Of a stretch of 36,489 nt of DNA, positions 7,214 to 14,978 are shown in pieces. Origin of the DNA: an uncultured Acidimicrobiia bacterium (GTDB lineage Bacteria; Actinomycetota; Acidimicrobiia; Acidimicrobiales; CAIXPF01); the NCBI GenBank assembly GCA_903921205.1, contig CAIXPF010000103.1, positions 1 to 36,489 of the forward strand, given 5' to 3'. Every line of letters begins with the position of its first letter. The stretch's first letter is position 1. The translations under genes and the position numbers were made by a program. The notes below the pieces were generated by a model. The model had not been told where the DNA came from. It searched no databases and saw nothing but the letters and a program-made list of their open reading frames with translations.

Positions 7214-9510
7214 GGCGTCACGTCGCCGGTCCGGGCCCCGGCCAGGGCGTGCCAGATCCGCTGGGGGGTCAGGGGCAGGTCGAGATGGGTGATCCCGAAC
7301 TCGGCGAGCGCGTCGAGGACGGCGTTCTGGACCGAGCTCGGTGCCGCGATGGCGCCGTTCTCGCCGACGCCCTTGGCCCCGTTCGGGGCAATCGGGGTGG
7401 GGATGCCCAACGTCAGGGTGTCGATGGCGGGAACCTCTGCCGCTGAGGGCAGGAGATAGTCCACGAACGTGGTGCTGCGCGGCGTGCCGTCGGCGTCGTA
7501 GGCGACCTCCTCGTACAGGGCCTGGCCGATGCCGGCCACGGACCCGCCGTGCTGCTGGCCGGCGACGACGGTGTGGTCGAGCACGGTGCCGCAGTCGTCG
7601 ACGGCCACGTGGCGCAGCACGCGCACCGAACCGGTTTCGAGGTCGACCTCGACCACGCTGGCATGGGCACCCGACGAGAAGGTGGCGCCGTCGAGCTCGA
7701 GATCGACCTCGGCCCGCAGCCCACCGGCGGTTCCCGCCTCGGCCGACTCGGCCAGTTCGGCCAGTTCGGGCCAGCCGACCGCGCGGGCCGGAACGCCCGC
7801 CACGGCGAGGCCACCGGGGCCGTTGGCGTCGGGGGCCACGACGACGATGTCCTCAGGGCGGGCCTCGAGCCTGGCGGCGGCAAGCAGCCGGGCGGCGTCG
7901 AGGACCGCATCGGCGGCACGGAGGGTGGCGCTGCCGGCCATCTGTGCCGAACGGGAGCCACCGGTCCCCTCACCGCGCGGTACCGCGTCGGAGTCGTTGT
8001 CGATGTACCGGATGCGTTCGATCGGAATGCCGAGCCGCTCGGCGACCGCGCCGCCGATCACCGTCGGATGGCTCTGGCCGTGGTTGGACGTACCGGCCCG
8101 TACGGTCACGGTACCGTCGCGCGCCACCTCGACCGCTCCGTACTCCGTGCCGCTCGCGGTGCAGGACACGTAGCACGCCACGCCGACGCCGACGCGTTGG
8201 GTCTGCCCGTCGCGGCGCTGCTGCTGCTGGCGGCGACGGACCTCCTCGACGCCGGCGAGCCCAGCGGCCTGTTCGAGCGCCAGCGGATAGTCGCCGCTGT
8301 CGTAGCGCAGGCCGGTCACCGTCTGATGCGGGAGCTCGGCCGCGGTCAACAGGTTGCGCCGACGCAGCTCGATCGGATCGAGGCCGAGGCGTCGGGCCGC
8401 GACGTCCATGATCCGCTCGAGGCCGTTGGTGACCTCGGGCTGGCCGGCCCCGCGATAGGCGCCGACGGGATTGGTGGTGGTGGCGTAGGCCACCCAGCTG
8501 ACGTCGACGGCCGGGATCCGGTAGGGACCGCAGGCCATCTTGCGCCCCATGAACGGCATCAGCGGGCCGAAGTGCGGGTAGGCGCCGCAATCGGCGAGGT
8601 TGCGCACCCGGAGGCCGACGATGCGGCCGTCGTCGTCGAAGCCCATGGCCACCTCGTGGCACTGGGCCCGGCCGTGGACCATCGACAGCAGGTTCTCGGT
8701 GCGGGAGGAGTCCCAGCGCAGCGCCCGGCCGAGGTGGCGGGCGGCTGCGGCGACGACGACGAACTCGATGGGGATGGCGTGGCGCCCGCCGAAGCCGCCA
8801 CCGACTGCGGCGGTCCGCACCCGGATCTGCGTCTCCGCCAGGCCGAGGGCGCCGGCGAGGTCGCGGCGAGCCATCTGGACGCCCTGGCAGGTGCACCACA
8901 CGTCGAGACGGTCGCCGTCGGGACGGACGAGGACGGCGTCGGGCTCGAGCGGGGCAGAGGCCAGTCGTTGGTTGGGGAAACGGCCTTCCACGACGACGGC
9001 CGCGGCGTCGAACAGATCGGCGCGGGGCGGCCGCTCGTAGGACAGCACCACGTTGGAACGGTGCTCGGGGAACAGCAGCGGCGCTGCGTCGTCGAGCGCG
9101 GCGTCGACTCCGACAACGGCTTCCAGGGTGTCGAGGTCGAGCTCCACCAGCTCGGCGGCGTCCACCGCATGGGCGTCGGTGTCGGCGACGACCACGGCGA
9201 GCAGCTCGCCCACGAAGCGGACCCGGTCGACGGCGAGCGGCGGGCGGGCCATCGCCTCGGGGATCTGGGCGAAGAAACGGAACGGCGCCAGGCCCAGGTC
9301 GGCCGCATCGAGTACGGCAACGACTCCTGGCGCGGAACGGGCAGCGTCGGTGTGGACGGCCCGGACGACCGCATGGGCCACCGGGCTGCGCACGAAGGCC
9401 ACGGCCAGGCAGTCGGCGGCGTCGAGGTCGCGCAGGTAGTGGGTGCTGCCCCGGAGCAGACCGGCGTCCTCGACCCGACGGAAGGTCCCTCGTCCCGGCT
9501 TGATCAGCAT
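7210..9510 (-). CDS. Xanthine dehydrogenase-family molybdopterin-binding (large) subunit, CoxL form-II-like
   Basis: 766 residues, full length for the molybdenum subunit of xanthine/aldehyde/CO-type dehydrogenases. An N-terminal a/b-hammerhead domain (FVRSPVAHA) is followed by Mo-cofactor motifs: VGGGFGGRH, AYRGAGQPE and near the end KGVGENGA, whose glutamate is the usual catalytic base. AYRGAG is the pattern of form-II CoxL-like proteins rather than genuine CO dehydrogenase (AYRCSF). The FAD (medium) and 2Fe-2S (small) subunits are not adjacent and are absent from the window. It lies 14 bases after a luciferase-like gene and overlaps the small membrane gene by four bases. Hydroxylation of an aldehyde or N-heterocycle is likely. 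Confidence 0.93.
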   Translation of the reverse strand: MLIKPGRGTFRRVEDAGLLRGSTHYLRDLDAADCLAVAFVRSPVAHAVVRAVHTDAARSAPGVVAVLDAADLGLAPFRFFAQIPEAMARPPLAVDRVRFVGELLAVVVADTDAHAVDAAELVELDLDTLEAVVGVDAALDDAAPLLFPEHRSNVVLSYERPPRADLFDAAAVVVEGRFPNQRLASAPLEPDAVLVRPDGDRLDVWCTCQGVQMARRDLAGALGLAETQIRVRTAAVGGGFGGRHAIPIEFVVVAAAARHLGRALRWDSSRTENLLSMVHGRAQCHEVAMGFDDDGRIVGLRVRNLADCGAYPHFGPLMPFMGRKMACGPYRIPAVDVSWVAYATTTNPVGAYRGAGQPEVTNGLERIMDVAARRLGLDPIELRRRNLLTAAELPHQTVTGLRYDSGDYPLALEQAAGLAGVEEVRRRQQQQRRDGQTQRVGVGVACYVSCTASGTEYGAVEVARDGTVTVRAGTSNHGQSHPTVIGGAVAERLGIPIERIRYIDNDSDAVPRGEGTGGSRSAQMAGSATLRAADAVLDAARLLAAARLEARPEDIVVVAPDANGPGGLAVAGVPARAVGWPELAELAESAEAGTAGGLRAEVDLELDGATFSSGAHASVVEVDLETGSVRVLRHVAVDDCGTVLDHTVVAGQQHGGSVAGIGQALYEEVAYDADGTPRSTTFVDYLLPSAAEVPAIDTLTLGIPTPIAPNGAKGVGENGAIAAPSSVQNAVLDALAEFGITHLDLPLTPQRIWHALAGARTGDVTP

Positions 9511-9524
9511 CGGCCCGCCCCCCG

Positions 9525-10706
9525 CTAGTTGCCGATTGCGCCGCCGAGCATGACCTCGGCCTCGCCGGTGAGGTCATGGCCCAGGGAGTGCTCGTGCAGC
9601 GGTGTCGCCATCTCGTGCACCGCCGGGAGCACTTCCTTGGCGAACAGCTCGAGGCTGGCACGGGCCTCGGGCCCGGGCTTGGAGCCGTGGGCCGGATGGA
9701 CGATGAGGTACTCGAGGCTGATGCGCTCCTGGGTCCGGCGGATCTTCTCGATGAGCTCGTCGGGGGTGCCGATCAGGTGGCCGTCCTCCGCGGCGGTGGC
9801 CTTGTCCTCGTCGAGGGTGGCCCCTTGGCGGAAGACCTTGGCGTAGTCCTCGTAGCCGGCGACGCCCTCGAAGGAGGGGGCGTTCCACACCGCATAGTGG
9901 TTGCGTGCCGCCCACGACTGCTCGCCGGCGAAGCGTCGGCCCCGCTCGATCGACTCGCGGTCGGTGGCACAGTGCAGGTACATCATGGTCGTGGGCTGGT
10001 TGGGTGCGAGCCCCATCTGTGACCGGATGGCGTTGAAGCGGGCCACGCCCTTGGCCATGACGTCGAGCGGCACGGCGGTGACGAACAGCTGGCCCAGGCC
10101 GAGCTCGGCAGCGACCTGCATCGACTGCGGGGTGTTGAACGCGCACTTCATGTTGTCGAACAGCGAGCCGCGGTGGATGGCCTGTGGTCGTACCGTCGTC
10201 TCGGGGACCTGGTAGTGCTCACCGTCGTAGGAGAACCGGTTCTGCTCCGACAGGCGGAGGATCTCGAGCATCTCCTGGAAGCGCTGACGGGATTCCTCGC
10301 GGGGCACCCCGAAGGCGTCGTACTCGTGGGCGGAGATGCCACGGCCGATGCCGAGGTGCAGCTTGCGGCCGTCGAGCAGCAGGTCGAGCATGGCGATCTC
10401 GTGGGCCAGCTTCACCGGCTGCCACCAGGGGGCGACGATGACCGCGGTGCCCATGTCGACTCGCTTGGTGCGCCCCGCCCAGAAGGCCAGCCACTGCAGC
10501 GGGTTGCCCTGCATCGAGTAGGCCGAGCCGTAGTGCTCGGCGCACCAGATGGCGTCGAAGCCGAGCGGCTCCACCATGTCGCCGAGCAGGACGGTCTGGC
10601 GGTGGATGTCGACATCGGGCGTGGCCGGGTTGTGGCCGTAGTCGCCGGCGAGCAGCCGATCCCAGTCGCGGTGGTTGTAGCTGGTCACCATGACGCCGAC
10701 CTGCAT
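9525..10706 (-). CDS. Luciferase-like (LLM) monooxygenase/F420-type oxidoreductase, long form
   Basis: 393 residues, matching the longer alkanal-monooxygenase-like group. Recognisable parts are MQVGVMVTSYNHRDW at the N-terminus, FDAIWCAEHYGS (residues about 50-62), and the GRKLHLGIGRGISAHEYDAFGVPREESRQRF region split by family motifs for flavin and substrate binding. SD sequence GGGGAG lies about seven bases before the ATG. It is the first gene of the four-gene minus-strand cluster that includes the Mo-hydroxylase. The cofactor (FMN or F420) and substrate are not determined by sequence. Confidence 0.88.
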   Translation of the reverse strand: MQVGVMVTSYNHRDWDRLLAGDYGHNPATPDVDIHRQTVLLGDMVEPLGFDAIWCAEHYGSAYSMQGNPLQWLAFWAGRTKRVDMGTAVIVAPWWQPVKLAHEIAMLDLLLDGRKLHLGIGRGISAHEYDAFGVPREESRQRFQEMLEILRLSEQNRFSYDGEHYQVPETTVRPQAIHRGSLFDNMKCAFNTPQSMQVAAELGLGQLFVTAVPLDVMAKGVARFNAIRSQMGLAPNQPTTMMYLHCATDRESIERGRRFAGEQSWAARNHYAVWNAPSFEGVAGYEDYAKVFRQGATLDEDKATAAEDGHLIGTPDELIEKIRRTQERISLEYLIVHPAHGSKPGPEARASLELFAKEVLPAVHEMATPLHEHSLGHDLTGEAEVMLGGAIGN

Positions 10707-10812
10707 GTCCGGTCTCCCCGTGCGGCTACCGGCGTGTCTCGCCGGAGTGCGTGCCCGACCTTACTGCGGTGGAGCGCGTGTCAATTTCGCGACCGGAATG
10801 TGACGCACGACA

Positions 10813-10840
10813 TATGCTGTGACAACAGACACAACGGAGG
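10813..10840 (+). promoter_or_regulatory. -10 box and strong ribosome binding site of the binding-protein gene
   Basis: TATGCT (10813-10818) fits the TANNNT -10 consensus. GGAGG at 10836-10840 lies three bases before the ATG at 10844 and six before an in-frame GTG at 10847, so either could be the true start. No clear -35 element is visible. Confidence 0.45.
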
Positions 10841-10843
10841 TCA

Positions 10844-12442
10844 ATGGTGCGTCGACGAGTGATTTCGGTAGCGGTGGGCCTGAGCGTGCTCGCCGCAGCA
10901 TGTGGTGGAGGAAGTGACGGCGAGAGCGCCACCGAGGACACTGCCTCGGCGGCGGTCAAGAACGAGGTGGACAAGATCGCCATCGGGGCGACCACGACCG
11001 TCGCCGGCGGCACGGCGACGACGGTGGCGGTGGCTCAGCCGAAGACCATCGAGGAGTGGGAGAAGCTCTGGGCTGCCGAGCGCAAGGCGGCCGTCGACAA
11101 GATCAAGGCCAACAAGTGGGGCCTGCAGCCGGACGGCAAGACGGTGCTGGGGCCCGATGGCTTCACCTTCGACACCAGCAAGTGCCCGGCCGGCTGGAGC
11201 AACACTGAGGGTCTGACCGACACGCAGATCAAGATCGGTAACCACACCCCGCTGTCGGGCACGCTGGCGGACGCCGGCAACATCTCGAAGTCCGCCCAGG
11301 CGATCCTGAACTACTACAACACCACCGACCTCTTCACCGACAGCAAGGGGAAGAAGCGGGCCGTCAACATGATCCTCAAGGACGACGGCTACGACCCCAC
11401 GCGGTCGATCCCCATCGTCGACGAGTTCCTCGACAGCGAGAAGGTCTTCGCCATCTGGGGGCTCGGCTCCCCGTCGGTCATGAAGACCTACGACAAGATC
11501 AATGGTCGTTGCGTCCCGCACCCCTTCGCCGTGACCGGTCATCCGGCCTGGGGCGATCCGGTGAACCATCCGTGGACCAGCGGCATTCTGCTCGCCTACA
11601 ACACCGAGGCCGTCCTGTGGGGGGCCTTCATCGATCAGCGCATCAATGAGTTGACGGCCAAGGACGGCAAGGCGACCATCGCTGCGCTGATCATGAACAA
11701 CGACTTCGGCAAGGCCTACGAGGCGGGCTTCAAATCGTATCTGGCGAAATCTCCGAACAAGGACAAGATCGAGTACGTCTCGGAGACCATCGAGCCGCAG
11801 GCGCCCACGGTGACCGACGCGATGACGAACCTGGCGGCGAAGAAGCCCGAGATGTTCATCCAGATGCTCGCCGGCACCCCATGCGCCCAGTCGATCACGG
11901 AGGCTGCGCAGAACGGCATCAAGGACACGGCGAAGTACCTGATGGCTGCATCGGTGTGCAAGAACGCCACCTACGTGGGTGAGAAGGTTGTCGGCGCCGC
12001 ATCGGACGGCTGGTGGGTGATGGGCGGGGGAATCCGCGACATGCTGTCCCCGGCTGAGGACACCAACCCCTGGATCGTGTGGGCGCGCAACATGTTGAAG
12101 AACGCCGGGTACGACTACAAGGCGTCCGGCGGCCTCGGTCAGGGCTCGGTCATCGGCTTCGGCTGGGCGCAGCTCATCGCGGTCGCCGGTCAGCTCGACG
12201 GCGGTCTGACCCGGACGAACATGCTCGTCGCCGGGCGGGCGCTCGAGATCACGCATCCCGGGTATCTCGAGGGGATCCGCTGGAACGTCAGCGGCAACAA
12301 GGACGCCTACTGGATCGAGGGCACCGAGGTCGGCAAGTGGGATGTGACCAAGCAGACCTGGGTCAAGCAGGGCGACATCATCGAGCTGTCGGGCAAGTCC
12401 TCGAACTGTGCCTGGGACGCCAGCATCGGCAACTGTAAGTGA
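10844..12442 (+). CDS. Branched-chain-amino-acid-type ABC substrate-binding lipoprotein
   Basis: 532 residues. A lipoprotein signal peptide (basic RRR, hydrophobic core, lipobox LAAAC) predicts lipid attachment at Cys20. About 100 residues of Gly/Ser/Thr-rich and then charged helical sequence (TIEEWEKLWAAERKAA) separate the lipobox from the periplasmic-binding fold, which starts near LTDTQIKIGNHTPLSGTLAD. Later segments such as ILKDDGYDPTRS and LIMNNDFGKAYEAG are typical of LivK-like (Peripla_BP_6) proteins. No permease or ATPase genes are nearby, so it is an orphan receptor. Position between catabolic genes suggests uptake of a pathway substrate. Confidence 0.92.
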   Translation: MVRRRVISVAVGLSVLAAACGGGSDGESATEDTASAAVKNEVDKIAIGATTTVAGGTATTVAVAQPKTIEEWEKLWAAERKAAVDKIKANKWGLQPDGKTVLGPDGFTFDTSKCPAGWSNTEGLTDTQIKIGNHTPLSGTLADAGNISKSAQAILNYYNTTDLFTDSKGKKRAVNMILKDDGYDPTRSIPIVDEFLDSEKVFAIWGLGSPSVMKTYDKINGRCVPHPFAVTGHPAWGDPVNHPWTSGILLAYNTEAVLWGAFIDQRINELTAKDGKATIAALIMNNDFGKAYEAGFKSYLAKSPNKDKIEYVSETIEPQAPTVTDAMTNLAAKKPEMFIQMLAGTPCAQSITEAAQNGIKDTAKYLMAASVCKNATYVGEKVVGAASDGWWVMGGGIRDMLSPAEDTNPWIVWARNMLKNAGYDYKASGGLGQGSVIGFGWAQLIAVAGQLDGGLTRTNMLVAGRALEITHPGYLEGIRWNVSGNKDAYWIEGTEVGKWDVTKQTWVKQGDIIELSGKSSNCAWDASIGNCK

Positions 12443-12454
12443 CGGCGACGCCCG

Positions 12455-12474
12455 GCATACCCAGGTGGGTATGC
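12455..12474. promoter_or_regulatory. CsoR/CstR-like operator palindrome
   Basis: GCATACCC-AGGT-GGGTATGC is a perfect inverted repeat with 8-bp arms and a 4-base spacer. The ATACCC/GGGTAT half-sites resemble operators of the CsoR/RcnR/CstR repressor family, which sense copper, formaldehyde or persulfide. It lies 7 bases before the thioredoxin start codon and overlaps its -10 box. The regulator is not in the window, so identity of the binding protein is inference. Confidence 0.65.
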
Positions 12475-12481
12475 TGGGCGT
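12470..12481 (+). promoter_or_regulatory. -10 box of a leaderless trxC promoter, embedded in the operator
   Basis: TATGCT (12470-12475) forms the right end of the palindrome and is followed by six bases and the ATG at 12482. No Shine-Dalgarno sequence is present. A repressor bound to the palindrome would directly occlude the -10 element. Confidence 0.55.
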
Positions 12482-12943
12482 ATGCCTCCGGCTCCGAAGC
12501 CTTCCAGCGGCGGCCACCGATCGGTAATCCCGTGTCGTGCATGCGGCAAGAAGAACCGGGTCCCGATCGTCGCGTCGGGGACGCCTCGATGCGCGGCCTG
12601 CCACGCAGCGCTGCCCTGGTTGGTCGAGGCCACGGCAGCGGACTTCGCAGCGGCGGTACGTACCAAGGTGCCGGTGCTGGTCGACCTGTGGGCTCCGTGG
12701 TGCGGGCCGTGCCGGCAGGTGGCCCCGCTCCTCGAGCGGGCAGCGGCCGATCGGGCCGGCTCGCTCAAGGTGGTCAAGGTCAACGTGGACGTGGCACCCG
12801 ACATCTCCCGGCGTTTCGGGGTGCAGGGCATTCCCACCATGCTCGTGCTGCGTGACGGCAACGAGGTCGGCCGCCAGGTGGGTGCGCTCGGCGAGGCCGC
12901 CCTGCAGCGCTGGCTCGACACGGTTGCACCGATCCGGACCTGA
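12482..12943 (+). CDS. trxC: Thioredoxin 2-like protein with N-terminal zinc ribbon
   Basis: 153 residues. An N-terminal zinc-ribbon-like segment has two CxxC pairs (Cys18/Cys21 and Cys37/Cys40), the hallmark of TrxC, followed by a thioredoxin fold with the WCGPC active site at 73-77 and the cis-proline motif GIPT. It acts as a cytosolic disulfide reductase, in TrxC often under oxidative stress. The palindromic operator and leaderless promoter directly upstream suggest metal-, persulfide- or thiol-stress control. It follows the binding-protein gene by only 39 bases, all of which is promoter/operator. The start is fixed by the -10 spacing. Confidence 0.9.
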   Translation: MPPAPKPSSGGHRSVIPCRACGKKNRVPIVASGTPRCAACHAALPWLVEATAADFAAAVRTKVPVLVDLWAPWCGPCRQVAPLLERAAADRAGSLKVVKVNVDVAPDISRRFGVQGIPTMLVLRDGNEVGRQVGALGEAALQRWLDTVAPIRT

Positions 12944-12968
12944 ACGACGGCCCGGACCGGTGCAACCG
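12921..12968. terminator. Hairpin enclosing the trxC stop codon
   Basis: CGGTTGCACCG (12921-12931), coding for the last residues of TrxC, pairs perfectly with 12958-12968. After a one-base mismatch a further 5 bp pair (12933-12937 with 12952-12956). The 14-base loop contains the TGA stop (12941-12943). One arm is therefore coding sequence. Terminator function is inferred. Confidence 0.6.
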
Positions 12969-12976
12969 GGTGCGGC

Positions 12977-13984
12977 TCAGCCGATGCGGTACGCGCGATG
13001 CGCCGAGCCGCGGAACAACTCGGCCTTCTCGGCGGCGCTGTAGCCGCCCGCGGCTGCGGTCTTCTTGAAGGCGTTCCACAGGACCACGTACGAGCAGCCC
13101 CGGCGATCGACGGGGAAGTTCGACTCGAACATGCAGCGGTCGGGGCCGAAGGCGTCGATGCAGAAGCGCATCGGCTCGCCCCAGGCGTCGACGAGGTCGT
13201 CGGAGCTCGGGGCGGTCTCGCGCTTGTGGAACTCGAGGCCGTAGAGCGACATGCCGATGCCGCCGACCTTGAGGAACACGTTCGGGCAGGCGGCGATCTC
13301 GCTCATGACCGGGCGCCACCAGGCCATGATCTCGTCGCGACGGCCGCGGTAGGGGCCGACGCCGAGCGGTCCGCCGAGGTGGTCCAACACGATCGTGGCC
13401 TCGGGGTAGGCGCGGGCCAGATCGAGCAGCTCCGGCAGCTGCGGGTGGTACAGCCACGCGTCGTAGGACAGTCCGAGCTCACCGGTGAGCACCTCGAAGC
13501 CACGCCGGAACGCCGCCGAGCCCATCTCACCCTGGGAGGGGTTCATGTGGGAGTTCTGGACCTTCGGGTCGGCATCCCACGAGGTGGCGTGGCGGATACC
13601 GGCGAACAGGCCGTTTCCCCGTTCGATCATGGCCTCGAGCACCGGCTTGACCCCGTCGCCGAGGCGCAGGTCGGCGCAACCGACGATGGAGGCGATCCGG
13701 GCCCCGGGTGTGGCGGCGGACTGCGCGGCCTGTTCGGCGGCGAAGACCACCTCGCCGACCGGTGCCATCTCGGGCGGCCCGTCGGTGAAGTAGCCGGACA
13801 TGCAGTCGACGTAGACGGTCTCGACGACGTTGTGGCCCGCACCGGTCTCGGCCTTGAGCTCCTCGACGAGGAACCGCTCCTTGGGATGATCCCACAGGTG
13901 ATGATGCGGGTCGCAGATCTCGAGGGTCGGCTCGAGAGCTTCTTCGGTGGTACTGGCCAGCCAGGCGGCGAATTCGGGGTCCAT
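12977..13984 (-). CDS. Amidohydrolase-2 family metal-dependent hydrolase
   Basis: 335 residues of the TIM-barrel amidohydrolase-2 family, which includes decarboxylases such as ACMSD and lactonases. The N-terminal metal motif ICDPHHHLWD is at about 22-31; the C-terminal catalytic segment CMFESNFPVD is also intact, and IVLDHLGGP supplies a mid-barrel histidine. It ends the minus-strand block P450-SDR-LLM-epoxide hydrolase-SDR and has its own TACGGT box seven bases before the ATG. Ring- or lactone-opening, or decarboxylation, would fit the block. It converges with trxC. Confidence 0.88.
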   Translation of the reverse strand: MDPEFAAWLASTTEEALEPTLEICDPHHHLWDHPKERFLVEELKAETGAGHNVVETVYVDCMSGYFTDGPPEMAPVGEVVFAAEQAAQSAATPGARIASIVGCADLRLGDGVKPVLEAMIERGNGLFAGIRHATSWDADPKVQNSHMNPSQGEMGSAAFRRGFEVLTGELGLSYDAWLYHPQLPELLDLARAYPEATIVLDHLGGPLGVGPYRGRRDEIMAWWRPVMSEIAACPNVFLKVGGIGMSLYGLEFHKRETAPSSDDLVDAWGEPMRFCIDAFGPDRCMFESNFPVDRRGCSYVVLWNAFKKTAAAGGYSAAEKAELFRGSAHRAYRIG

Positions 13985-13997
13985 GACGGCGACCGTA
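13985..13997 (-). promoter_or_regulatory. -10 box of a probable leaderless promoter for the amidohydrolase
   Basis: TACGGT (13997 to 13992, minus strand) is separated from the ATG at 13984 by seven bases, with no ribosome binding site. Confidence 0.5.
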
Positions 13998-14016
13998 GCG
14001 CGGCGAAACGGCCGCC

Positions 14017-14068
14017 GCGGTCTGTCGACGGGCGCGTCCGGCCGGGTCAGCCGTGGGTCGACAGACCG
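14017..14068. repeat. Duplicate copy of the SDR tail hairpin (copy A)
   Basis: This 52-bp segment matches 14106-14156 except for one extra G. It carries the same 12-bp inverted arms (14018-14029 and 14057-14068) and a copy of the SDR stop region, but here it is non-coding. Duplication of the gene tail plus hairpin is the likely origin. Confidence 0.9.
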
Positions 14069-14076
14069 GTTTGTTG

Positions 14077-14095
14077 CTGGGGGCTGCGCCCCCAG
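14077..14095. terminator. Short GC hairpin between the two repeat copies
   Basis: CTGGGGGC (14077-14084) and GCCCCCAG (14088-14095) form a perfect 8-bp stem with a three-base loop. It sits in the 37-base spacer between the duplicated hairpins, so three hairpins follow the SDR gene in a row. Confidence 0.5.
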
Positions 14096-14105
14096 ACCCC
14101 ATCGT

Positions 14106-14156
14106 GCGGTCTGTCGACGGCGCGTCCGGCCGGGTCAGCCGTGGGTCGACAGACCG
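14106..14156. terminator. Hairpin enclosing the SDR stop codon (copy B)
   Basis: Arms CGGTCTGTCGAC (14107-14118) and GTCGACAGACCG (14145-14156) are perfect 12-bp inverses. The right arm encodes the last residues Gly-Gly-Leu-Ser-Thr of the SDR, the stop (14135-14137) lies in the loop, and the left arm is 3' untranslated. Confidence 0.65.
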
Positions 14157-14917
14157 CCGTCCACCGGGATGAGGACGCCGGTGAGGAAGGCGCCGGCCCG
14201 GCTGGCCAGGAAGATGACCGTGCCGGCGACGTCCTCGGGGGTGCCGATGCGCTTGCGGGGCACCCGGCGGGCGATGCGCTCGCGGCTGTCGGGGTCGTCG
14301 AGCAGGTAGCCCATCATCTTGGAGCGGAACGGGCCGGGGGCGACGGTGTTCACGGTGATGTTGTCGCCCACCACGTTGTGGGCGAGGTGGCGGGCCAGCA
14401 TGTGGATCGCGGCCTTGGACCCCGAATACGAGAAGTTGTCGCCGATGGGCACCACCATGCCGTCGATCGAGCCGATCATGATGACCCGGGCGGGGTCCTC
14501 GGCGGTGGCGGATGCCTTCAGCTGCGGCAGCAGGGCCTGGGTCAACATGAACGGTGCCTTCACGTTGATGTTGAGCACCTTGTCGAACCCCGACGCCGGG
14601 AACTCGCCCAGCGGTGCGCCCCACGCTGCGCCGGCGTTGTTGACCAGGATGTCGAGCTTCTCCTCGCGTTCGGTGAACGCTGCGACGAACGATGCCAGAC
14701 CGTCGTCGCTGGCGAGGTCGGCGGGGATGGCGATGCACTCGCCCAGCTTGGACAGCTCGGCTGCGGCAGGTTCGAGCTCGGAAACCTTGCGCGAGGTGAT
14801 GTAGGTCTTCACCCCGTTGGACACGAGCCCTTCGGCGATCATGTAGCCGATGCCGCGGCTTCCGCCGGTGACGATGGCCGTCTTGCCCTCGATGCCGAAC
14901 AGTTCACTGATGTGCAT
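14135..14917 (-). CDS. Short-chain dehydrogenase/reductase (RhlG/FabG-like)
   Basis: 260 residues, classical SDR. The cofactor motif TGGSRGIG is at about 17-24, NNAG at about 92-95, the catalytic Ser in IGSIDG and Tyr-x3-Lys in YSGSK. An arginine after the second strand (TSRK) favours NADP(H). Sequence features resemble 3-oxoacyl reductases of the RhlG/DhrS4 type. It lies 61 bases downstream of the epoxide hydrolase on the same strand, consistent with oxidising an alcohol or diol from that reaction. Its last codons form an arm of a hairpin that is also duplicated downstream. Confidence 0.92.
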   Translation of the reverse strand: MHISELFGIEGKTAIVTGGSRGIGYMIAEGLVSNGVKTYITSRKVSELEPAAAELSKLGECIAIPADLASDDGLASFVAAFTEREEKLDILVNNAGAAWGAPLGEFPASGFDKVLNINVKAPFMLTQALLPQLKASATAEDPARVIMIGSIDGMVVPIGDNFSYSGSKAAIHMLARHLAHNVVGDNITVNTVAPGPFRSKMMGYLLDDPDSRERIARRVPRKRIGTPEDVAGTVIFLASRAGAFLTGVLIPVDGGLSTHG

Positions 14918-14978
14918 GGCTACCCCTTGGCCCGCGGGGACGGCCCCCGTCGCCGGGCACGATACCGGTCCGAAGGGT

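Noticed and set aside
7549-9528. 659-residue open frame antisense to the Mo-hydroxylase
   Set aside because: Low-complexity Gly/Val/His/Asp-rich translation with no domain; typical antisense shadow in high-GC DNA.
10841-12604. 587-residue frame antisense to the binding-protein gene
   Set aside because: No domain pattern; the plus strand carries a lipobox and a clear Peripla_BP-like protein.
14017-14156. Insertion sequence with terminal inverted repeats
   Set aside because: Inverted arms belong to each 51-bp unit, no transposase or target duplication is present, and one copy is the SDR coding tail.
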